Shown here in pieces: positions 17,701 through 29,700 of a stretch of DNA of 64,000 nucleotides (positions are counted from its first letter, which is position 1; every line of letters starts with the position of its first letter). The position numbers and the translations under genes are program-made. The notes below the pieces were generated by a model, which made no database searches, was not told where the DNA came from, and saw nothing but the letters and a program-made list of their open reading frames with translations. Source of the DNA: Flavobacteriaceae bacterium (GTDB taxonomy: Bacteria > Bacteroidota > Bacteroidia > Flavobacteriales > Flavobacteriaceae); NCBI GenBank assembly GCA_004762155.1, contig SIHP01000004.1:1-64000 (forward strand). Reading direction: 5' to 3'.

Positions 17701-20700
17701 GTAACGACAACAGTAGGAACTATTTATTATCAAGTTGTCATTAGTGATACAGGAAGTGGATGTATGGGTGTAACCTCAACAGAATCAGAAGTAATTATAA
17801 ATGCAGATCCAACAATTACGAGTCAACCAACAACAACACAAACCTTATGTGAAGGTGCAACGCCAACAGATTTGGTAGTTGTAGCAAATGGCGGCGTTGA
17901 TGGATTGACATATCAGTGGGAATCCTCTGCTACAAGCGGATCAGGATTTACAGCAATTTCAGGAGCAACCAATGCAACATATACGCCACCAACGACAACC
18001 GTAGGAACTATTTATTATCAAGTAATTATAAGTGATACAGGAAGTGGATGTACAAGTGTAACCTCAACAGAATCGGAAGTAGTTATTAATCCTTTGCCAG
18101 TTTTTACATCTTTAACATCAAATACACCGATATGTGAAGGAGAAGATGCTCAGTTTTTCGTTGTGGGATCACCTTCAGCAGTATTAACTTATAATGTTGA
18201 TGGAAATGCAGATCAAACAATAACATTAAATGGTGCTGGAGAAGCAACAATTACAAATGCAGGATCAACATCTGATGTAACTATTAATTTAGTTTCGTTA
18301 GCATATACTGCAACCAGCTGTTCGATAGCACTTACAAATTCAACAATAGTAACCGTTAATTCTAATCCAGTTTTAACGACAGCTACTGATATTATTGAAT
18401 GTGTTGAATCTCCTGTACAAACCTTAGATGCAAATAACGGAATAACTTATGGAGCTAATGTATCGGTAGTTTGGTATGATGCTTTGACAGGCGGAAATAT
18501 TGTTATAAACCCTACATCGAATGCGGAAAATGCACCAATATCTTATTATGCAGAATTAACAGATACAACGAGTTCGTGCGTCAATCCTGTTAGAGAAGAG
18601 GTAGTTTTACATATTGTATCTCCACCATTTCCTAATTTTACGGAAGAAGTTTGTTCAAATGAAGCACTAAATATTGACATTGATTCATTTACAGCTACCT
18701 ATACTGTGGTTTCTTCAGATCCGACAAATGTGCCAGCGGCAGCAAATAGAACAACAGCAATAGCACAAAATATTACAGATACTTATGAGAACACATCTGG
18801 AGCTCCAGTTGTGGTAACATATACAGTAACAATAGATGATGGAACAGCTTGTGACGGAGAAACATTTGACGTAATTGTAACTGTAAATCCTCAACCAGAT
18901 AATGTTAGTCCTCCAGTTGAAACCATATGTAGTGGAGAAACTTTAGCTCACGATTTGATAACAGATGTAAATGTAGCAGGATCAACTTTTAATTGGGTAG
19001 CTATAGATAATACAAATGTAAGTGGAGAAACTATATCTGGAGGAATTACGGCTAGCATTTCAGATACATTGGTAAATACTAGTGGAAGTGTTCAAACGGT
19101 TGTATATCAAATTACACCAACAAGTTCAAATGGTTGTGATGGAGAAACGTATAATTATACTGTTACCGTTAAACCTGAAATTTCTTTTACAACACAACCA
19201 GAAGTTACACAAACATTATGTGTGGGCGCAACACCAACAGATTTAGAAGTTGTGGTTGCAGGAGCAGTTGACGGAGTGAGTTACCAATGGGAGTCTTCAA
19301 CAAGTAGTGGAGGTGGATTTACTGCTATTTCTGGTGAAAGGGCGATTAGTTTTACGCCGCCAACAACAACAGTAGGAACCATGTATTATCGCGTTGTAAT
19401 TAGTGATATAAGTGGAATTTGTTCTGATGTTATTTCAGAAGAAGCCATTGTTATTATCAATGCTGATCCAACGATAACAACACAGCCATTAACAACACAA
19501 ACAATTTGTGAAGGAGCAGCACCAACGGATTTAGAAGTAATTGCTAATGGAGGAGTAGACGGATTAATGTATCAATGGGAATCATCTGCTTCAAGTGGAA
19601 CAGGCTTTACAACAATTGCAGGAGCAACAAATGCAAACTATACGCCAATTACGACAGTAATAGGAACTACGTACTATAGAATTATAATAAGCGATGCAGG
19701 AAGTGGATGTACTTCAATAACATCAGATGAATCAGAAGTAATTATCAATGCAGATCCAGCTATTACGTCTCAACCATTAACAACACAAACGATTTGTGAA
19801 GGTGCAACACCGACAGATTTAGAAGTAATTGCAAATGGAGGAGTTGACGGATTGACCTATCAATGGGAATCATCAACAACTATTGGAACTGGTTTTATGA
19901 TAATTTCTGGCGCAATCAATGCCACATATACACCACAAACAACAACAGTAGGAACTACCTATTATAGAGTGGTAATTAATGATTCTGGAAGTGGATGTAA
20001 TTCAATAACATCAGATGAATCAGAAGTAATTATCAATGCAGATCCAGCAATTACAAGTCAACCAATTACAACACAAACAATTTGTGAAGGTGCAATACCA
20101 AACGATTTAGAAGTAATTGTAAATGGAGGAGTAGCAGGATTAACATATCAATGGGAATCTTCAATTACAAGTGGAACAGGATTTACAGTAATATCTGGAG
20201 CAACCAATGCAACGTATACGCCAATTACTGTTGCAACAGGAACTATTTATTATCGAGTAGTTATTAGTGATGCAGGAAGTGGATGTACTTCTGCAACATC
20301 TTTAGAATCAGAAGTAATAATTAATGCAGATCCAACGATTACAAGTCAACCAATAATTACGCAAACCATTTGTGAAGGTGCAACACCAACAGATTTAGAA
20401 GTAGTTGCAAATGGAGGAGTAGCTGGATTAACCTATCAATGGGAATCTTCGCCGACAAGTGGAACTGGTTTTACTCAAATATTAGGAGCAACGAATGCTA
20501 CTTATACGCCTTTAACTTCATCTGTAGGAACTATCTATTATAGAGTTGTAATTAATGATGCGGGAAGTGGCTGTACAACAGTAATTTCAGATGAATCAGA
20601 AGTAATTATTAATGCAGATCCTACCATAACAAGTCAACCAATTGTAACTCAAGAATTATGTGAAGGTGCAACACCAACAGATTTAGAAATAGTAGCGAAT

Positions 20701-23700
20701 GGAGGAGTATCAGGATTAACGTATCAATGGGAATCCTCATCAACAAGCGGAACAGGATTTACATCAATATCCGGAGCTACGAATGCAACCTATATCCCAA
20801 ATACTGTTGCAACAGGAACTATGTATTATCGAGTAGTTATTAATGATGCGGGAAGTGGATGTACAACAATAATTTCAGATGAATCGGAAGTAATTATTAA
20901 TGCAGATCCAACGATTACAAGTCAGCCAATAAGTACACAAACGTTGTGTGAGTTGGCTATTCCAACAAATTTAACAGTAATTGCCAATGGAGGCGTTGAC
21001 GGATTAACCTATCAATGGGAATCATCAACTACAAGTGGAATAGGATTTACTGCAATATCAGGAGCCACAAATGCAAGTTATACGCCACCAACTGCAACAG
21101 CAGGAACTACTTATTATAGAGTTGTCATTAGTGATTTAGGAAGTGGGTGTACATCGATAACTTCTGCGGAATCTGAATTAATTATAAATCCGTTACCAAT
21201 TTTTACTTCACTAACAACAAATACACCAATTTGTGAAGGAGAAGATGCTGAGTTTTATCTTTTAGGTTCACCATCAGCAATCATAACCTATAATATTGAT
21301 GGAAATGCAAATCAAACTGTAACCTTAGATGGTGCTGGAGAAGCAACTATTGTAAATACAGCTTCCACAGTTGATGTAACTATTAATTTAATATCGTTAG
21401 AATATAGTACTACAAATTGTATCATAAATCTTACAAATTCGGCAACAGTAATTGTAAACCCAAATCCATCCGCAACAACAGTTTCCGATATTAATCAATG
21501 TGTAGAAACACCAATTCAAACTTTAAATGCAAATGACGGAATTGTTTTAAGTACGAACGTAACTGTAGTTTGGTATGATGCCTTAGTAGGAGGAAATATA
21601 GTTGGTTCTCCAACCTTAAATACTGTAAATTCACCAATATCATATTATGCAGAACTAACGGATACGAATAGTTCATGTGTGAATCCAGTAAGAGAAGAAG
21701 TTAGCTTACATATTTTATCACCTCCATTTCCTAATTTTGTAGAAGAAGTTTGTTCAAATGAAGCTTTAAATGTTGCTATTAATTCTTTTACAGCTACATA
21801 TATGGTTATTTCTTCTGATCCAACTAATGTGCCAGCTGCTGCAAATAGAACAACAGCAATAGCGCAAAATATCACAGATTCTTATGAAAATACAACAGGC
21901 AACGATGTTACGATTACGTATACAGTAACCATTGATGATGGAACGGCTTGTGATGGAGAAACATTTGATGTTGTAGTAACTGTAAATCCACAACCGTTTA
22001 ATGCTTCAGTTCCAACAGATATTGTTTGTAGTGATGTTGCCTTGAACCACGATTTAAATACTGATGTTAATGTTACTGGTGGTACTTTTACTTGGGAAGC
22101 TGCAGATAACGTAAATGTAACAGGAGAAACAGTTTCAGGAGGAACTGCTTCAACAATAACTGATGTTTTAACAAATATTACAGGAAGCGTTCAAACCGTT
22201 ATATATACAGTTACCCCAACAAGTGCTAATGGATGTGAAGGTGATGCTTTTACGTATGAAGTTACTGTAAATCCAGAACCATTTAACACAACAGCACCAA
22301 CAGATATTGTTTGTAGTGATGTAGCCTTAAATCACGATTTAAATTTAGATGTAAATGTTGCAGGAGCTTCTTTTAGTTGGATAGCTACAGATAATGCAAA
22401 TGTTACAGGAGAAACATTAACTAGCAGTTCATCAACAAGTATTACAGATACACTAACAAATATAAGTGGAAGTGCACAAATAGTTGAATATACAATTATA
22501 GCAACAAGTTCAAACGGTTGTATTGGAGATGCTTTTACGTATGAAGTTACTGTAAATCCAGAACCTAATACTATAACAGAACCAACAGATATGATTTGTA
22601 GTGATGCAACTTTAAATCATGATTTGAATACTGATGTAAATATAGCTGGATCAACTTTTAGTTGGATTGCTACAGATAATACAAATGTAACAGGAGAAAC
22701 ATTAGCAACTAGTTCATCAACAAGTATTACAGACACATTAACAAATATAAGTGGAAGTGATCAAACAGTTGAATATACTATAACGGCAACGAGTCCGGAT
22801 GGATGTATTGGAGATTCATATACCTATGCGGTTACTGTAAACCCAGAACCATTTAATGTTACAGCACCTACAGAAGTTGTTTGTAGTGATATTGCACTGA
22901 ATCACGATTTAAATACCGATGTAAATGTAACAGGATCGACTTTTAGTTGGATTGCTACGGATAATGCAAATATTACCGGTGAAACACTAACGACTAATTC
23001 ATCAGCAATTATAACAGATACTTTAACAAACATAAGTGGAAGTGTTCAAAGAGTTGAATATACAATTACGGCAACAAGTCCTAATGGATGTATTGGAGAT
23101 TCATATACATATACTGTAACTGTAAATCCAGAACCAAATAACGCAATTGCTCCAACAGATATTGTTTGTAGTGATATTGCATTAAACCACGATTTAAATT
23201 CGAATGTAAATGTAACAGGATCAACTTTTAGTTGGATTGCTGCAGATAATACAAATATTACAGGCGAAACATTAACCACAAGTTCATCAACAAGTATTAC
23301 AGATACTTTAACGAATATAAGTGGAAGTGTTCAAACTGTTGTATACACAATTACGGCAACAAGCTCAGACGGATGTATTGGAGATCCTTACACATATACT
23401 GTAACGGTAAATCCAGAACCAAATAATGTTACAGCACCTACAGAAGTTGTTTGTAGTGATGTAGCCTTAAATCACAATTTATTAGTAGACGTTAATACAC
23501 CAAGTGGCGCAACTTTTAGCTGGATTGCTGCAGATAATACAAATATTACAGGCGAAACATTAACCACAAGTTCATCAACAAGTATTACAGATACGTTGAC
23601 GAATATTAGTGGAAGTGTTCAAACGGTTATATACACAATTATACCAACAAGTGTTGATGGATGTTTAGGAGATCCGTATACATACACTGTAACAGTAAAT

Positions 23701-26700
23701 CCAGAACCTAATACTATAATTGCACCAACAGATTTAGTTTGTAGCGATATTGCTTTAAATCACGACTTAAATACCGATGTAAATGTAACGGGAGCAACTT
23801 TTAATTGGTTTGCTGCTGATAATACAAATGTAAATGGTGAAACTACAATAACGAGTGCAACAACAAGCATTACAGATACACTAACAAATATAAGTGGAAG
23901 TGTTCAAACTGTTGAATATACAATTATACCAACAAGTTCAGATGGATGTATTGGCGATCCTTATATGTATACTGTAACGGTAAATCCAGAACCAAATAAT
24001 ATAACTGCACCAACCGATTTAGTATGTAGTGATGTAGTTTTAAATCATGATTTAAATACTGATGTAAATTTACCTGGCACTACTTTTAGTTGGTTAGCAA
24101 CAGATAATCCTGCTATTACAGGAGAAACAACTGTTGCAAATACATCAACAAGTATTACAGATACGTTAACGAATATAAGCGGAAGTGTTCAAACTATTGT
24201 ATACACAATTACACCTACAAGTTCGGATGGATGTATTGGAGATGCTTACACATATACAGTAACCGTAAATCCAGAACCATTTAATGTAACAGCACCAACA
24301 ACAGATGTAGTATGTAGTGATATTGCTTTAAATCACGATTTAACTTCCGATATTGATTTAGCAGGAACAACATTTACTTGGGTCGCAACATCAAATATTA
24401 ATGTTTCTGGGGAAACGCTTTCTACAAGTTCAGCAACAATTATAACCGATACATTAACGAATTTAAGCGGAAGCGTTCAAACTGTAGTATATACAATTAC
24501 ACCAACGAGTGCAGATGGATGTTTAGGTGATCCATTTGTATATACTGTAACCGTAAATCCAGAGCCTTATAATTCAGTAGCGCCAACAAATACAATATGT
24601 AGTGATATAGCCTTAAATCATGATTTAAATACCGATGTAAATGTAGCTGGATCAACTTTTAGTTGGATTGCTTTAGATAATCCTGCTATTACAGGAGAAA
24701 CGCTTTCCACAAGTTCAGCAACTAGTATTACCGATACATTAACAAATATTAGTGGAGTAGCACAAACTGTTGAATATATAATTACGGCAACAAGTCCAGA
24801 TGGATGTATTGGTGATCCGTATACTTATACTGTAATTGTAAATCCAGAGCCAAATATTATAACCGCGCCAACAGATACTACTTGTAGCAATGTTGCTATA
24901 AATCACGATTTAACTGCTGATGTAGATTTAACAGGAACAACATTCACTTGGGTTGCAACTGATAATACAAATGTAAGTGGAGAAACAACAACAGTATCAA
25001 CAAATACAAATATTACAGATACCTTAATAAATGTGTCAGGAGCAGTACAAATAGTAGTTTATACAATTACACCAAGTTCTGCAGATGGATGTGTGGGCGA
25101 TCCGTACACATATACGGTAACTGTAAGTCCAGCAGGAGCATTTGTAGTTGAAAAATCTTCATTACCAGCAGCAGACGGAAGTTATAATTCTGTAGGAGAA
25201 GTTATTCAATATGAAATAACTGTAGAAAATAGTAACGATGTTGAAATGACCAATGTGAGTATTACAGATATGAATGCAGATATTGGTAGTATTTCGCCAA
25301 CAAATGTAACTTCGATTCCTGCATTTGGTTCGGTAACATTTACTGCCGCTCATACGATTACTCAAAACGATTTAGATGCCGGCGAGGTAATTAATAGTGC
25401 TATGGCTTCAGGAACAGATCCTTGTGGAAATGTGGTTACAGCGACTTCAGATGATCCTGATACTACAGATCCTAATGATGATACGATTGTGAGTTTAGAA
25501 CAAACACCAGCAATTTCTTTATTAAAAACAGCAACCTTTAATGATGAGGATGGTGATGGATTTCCGCAAGAAGGAGAAACAATAACCTATAATTTCACTA
25601 TAGAAAATACAGGAAATACTACTATAACAGGCATTGAAGTAAGTGATCCATTAATTACAGTAAATGGAGGTCCAATAGATTTAGCGCCATCTAATACAGA
25701 TTCGACTACATTTTTTGGAACTTTTACTATTTCTCAAGCGAATATAGATGCTGGAAGTCTTACCAATTCTGCAACAGTTTCAGGAGATGATCCAAATGGA
25801 GATCCTGTAATTGATACTTCTGATGATCCAAATGATACAACAGATAATGATTCAAATGGAGATGGTGATCCAGATGATGTAACTCTATTTGAGTTTGACG
25901 AAGCGCCAGAATTAACAATTTTTAAAACAGGAGTTTTTATAGATGCGAATAACGACGGATTTGCTCAAGTAGGTGAAACGATTGCTTATACTTTTGATAT
26001 CACGAATACAGGAAATGTAACTATTTCTGGTATTACAATTTCAGATGCTTTAGTTTCAGTTTCAGGAAGTGCAATTACTTTAGCTCCAAATGAAACAGAT
26101 GCAACTACCTTTACAGCAACATATACATTAACACAAGATGACGTAGATGCAGGTAATGTCACGAACACAGCAACAGCTTCTGGAACCACACCAAGTGGAG
26201 CAACTGTAACTGATGATTCAGACGATCCAACGACTACAGATAATAATGATGCTACAGTAACTACATTGTCTCAAGATCCTCAGTTAACATTGTTAAAAAC
26301 ATCAGTATTTAATGATGAAGACGGAGATGGATTTCCGCAAGAAGGAGAAACAATCACCTATATTTTTGATGTAAGAAATACAGGAAATGTGGTAATTACA
26401 AATATTTCTATAACAGATGCTTTGGTAACTGTAAATGGTGGACCCATAGATTTAGTTCCAAATCAAACCGATGCAACTACATTTACAGCCACGTATGTAT
26501 TAACTCAAAATGATATAAATACAGGAAGTGTAACCAATACCGCAACAGTAACTGGAGAAGATCCAAATGGAGATCCTGTAACGGATATTTCAGATGATCC
26601 AACAAATTCGGATGATAATGATGCCAATGGAGATGGAAATCCAGATGACTCAACAGTTACAACTCTAGGAAGTAACCCACAAATGAGTGTTGAAAAAGTT

Positions 26701-29700
26701 GGTGTTTTTGCTGATGAAAATGGAGATGGAATAACACAAGTGGGCGAAACAATCAGTTATACTTTTAATGTAATAAATACAGGAAATGTTACGATTAGTA
26801 ATATTATAATTACAGATGCCTTAGTTACCGTTTCTGGAAGTGCAATTAGTTTAGACCCAACAGAAAATGATAATACAACTTTTACAGCAACGTATACGTT
26901 AACTCAAGATGATATAGACTCAGGAAGTATTACAAACACCGCGACTGTTAACGGTGAAGATCCTTCAGGAGATTCAGTAACCGATACTTCTGATGATCCA
27001 AATAATCCAGATGATAATGATCCAAATGGAGATGGAGAACCAGATGATAATACAATTACAGAATTTCCTCTTTTTGGAGAAATTAGTTTAACTAAAGCAA
27101 CGTTACCAGCATCAGATGGGAGTTACGATACTTTAGGTGAGCAAATTATGTATGAGTTAATCATAACAAATACTGGAAATGTAACGTTAACGGATGTTGA
27201 GGTTACAGATGCCAATGCAGATAGTGGAAGTATAACACCAGCAAGTATAGCTTCAATTTCGCCAGGCGTGAGTGTAACAGTAAATGCTACACATACGATT
27301 ACGCAAGATGATTTAAATGCAGGATTTGTAACCAATACAGCTTCTGTTGCAGGTGAAGACCCATTTGGAAACATGGTTACAGATGATTCTGATGATCCAA
27401 ATAATCCAGCAGATAATGATACGAATGGAGATGGAGATCCAGATGATATTACAAATACAACTATTGATCAAAAACCTTCAATGGAACTAGAAAAGGTTGC
27501 TGTGTTTAATGACGAAAATGGTGATGGAATTCCACAATTAGGGGAAACATTGACGTATAATTTCTCAGTAGAAAATACAGGAAATGTTACGTTAACTAAT
27601 ATCTCTATTACAGATCCTTTAGTAACTGTTAATGGCGGTCCTATAACTTTGGCTCCTACAGAAGTTAATAATTCAACATTTTATGCAGAGTATACAATAA
27701 CGCAATTAGATATTGATAACGGAAGTGTTACCAATTCAGCTTCAGTAAATGGAGAAGATCCAATAGGAGGAAACGTAACAGATACTTCAGATGACCCAAA
27801 TGATACCACCAATAATGATATAAATGGAGATGGAGATCCAGATGATAGTACAGTAACAACATTACCAAGTAATCCTGAATTAATACTTTCTAAAACAGGT
27901 ACGTTTATAGATGCAAATAATGACGGACTAGCACAAGCTGGAGAAACGATTCAATATGTTTTTGATATTTTTAACTCTGGAAATGTTACTATTTCAGGTA
28001 TTATAATTACTGATCCAATTGTAACCGTTTCAGGAAGTCCAATTACTTTAATTCCTGGTCAAAGAGATAGCAGTACTTTTACAGCAACTTATACATTAAC
28101 ACAAACGGATGTTGATAATGGAGTTGTTGAAAATACCGCCTCAGTTTCAGGAAACGATCCTTCTGGCAATACAATTACAGATGATTCTGATGATCCAACT
28201 ACGACAGCTGATAATGATGCTACAATTACAACTTTAGCAAGAGATCCACAATTATCATTATTTAAAATAGGAATCTTTAATGATGAAAATGGAGATGGAA
28301 TTCCACAAGAAGGAGAAACAATATCTTATGTTTTTGATGTAAGAAATACGGGTAATGTTACCATTTTTGATGTAATTATTACAGATCCAATTGTAACCGT
28401 AAGTGGAGCAGCAATAGACTTAATACCAGGTCAAATAGATAATACAACGTTTACAGCTGAATATACAATTCAGCAAACTGATATTGACGCAGGAAGTTTA
28501 TCTAATACAGCTTTAGCAGTTGGTGAAGACAATAATGGTGGAACGATTACAGATGTTAGTGATTATTCTGATGATCCTGATAATCCAATTAATGAGGATT
28601 TAGATGGAGATGGAGATCCAGATGATCCAACAGTGACGACGTTAACAGGAAATCCTGAATTGAATTTAGATAAAATAGGAACGTTTAATGATGAAGATGG
28701 AAATGGTGTTGCTAATGTAGGTGAAACAATTACTTATGTTTTTGAAGTTGAAAATATAGGTAACGTAACGATTACAAATATTACAGTCTCAGATCCTTTA
28801 GTAACTGTAAACGGTAGTTCAATTGATTTAATTCCAGGACAAATAGATACAACTACTTTTACAGCAACGCACACAATTACTCAGTTTGATATTGATGCAG
28901 GTGGAATAACGAATGCAGCTGTTGTTTCAGGTCAAGATCCTAATGGTGATGTAATAAGTGATAATTCAGATGATCCAAATAATGCATCAAATGTAGATGA
29001 TAATAATGATGGAAATCCTGATGATGATACGGTAACAACTATACCAGTGCAAGGAAGCATTAGTATTCTTAAAGAAGCAATAGTTGCAACTGATGGAAAT
29101 TACGATACTTTAGGTGAAGTGATTACGTATACAATTGTGGTTACGAATACTGGAAATATAACATTATCAAATATAGAGATAACAGATGCTAATGCAGATG
29201 TAGGTAGTATATCACCTTCAAATATCTTATTGTTAGCTCCAAATGAAAGCATTACAGTTGTGGCACAGCACACAATAACGCAAGCTGATTTAGACGCGGG
29301 AGAAGTAAATAACACAGCTAATGTAACAGCAGAAGATCCATTTGGAAATACTGTAACAGATGATTCTGATGATCCAAATAATACAACTGATAATGATACG
29401 AATGGAGATGGAGATCCAGATGATGTTACCAATACTTTAATAGATCAAAATCCTTCGTTATCATTACTAAAAACTTCAGATATTGCTCCAGATGGGTTAT
29501 GGGATACTGTTGGTGAAGTAATCACCTATAGTTTAACAGTTACAAATACAGGAAATGTAACGATAACAAATCTTGTAATAACAGATGCAAATGCAGATGT
29601 TGGAAGTATATCACCAGCAAATATTGCTTCATTAGCACCAGGAGAAACTGTAAATATTGTAGCAAGTCATACAATTACTCAAAATGATTTAGATACAGGT

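Noticed and set aside
15499..21189. Regular repeats that might be taken for a CRISPR array
   Set aside because: Units are 288 bp, in frame and coding, with no short repeat/unique spacer pattern.
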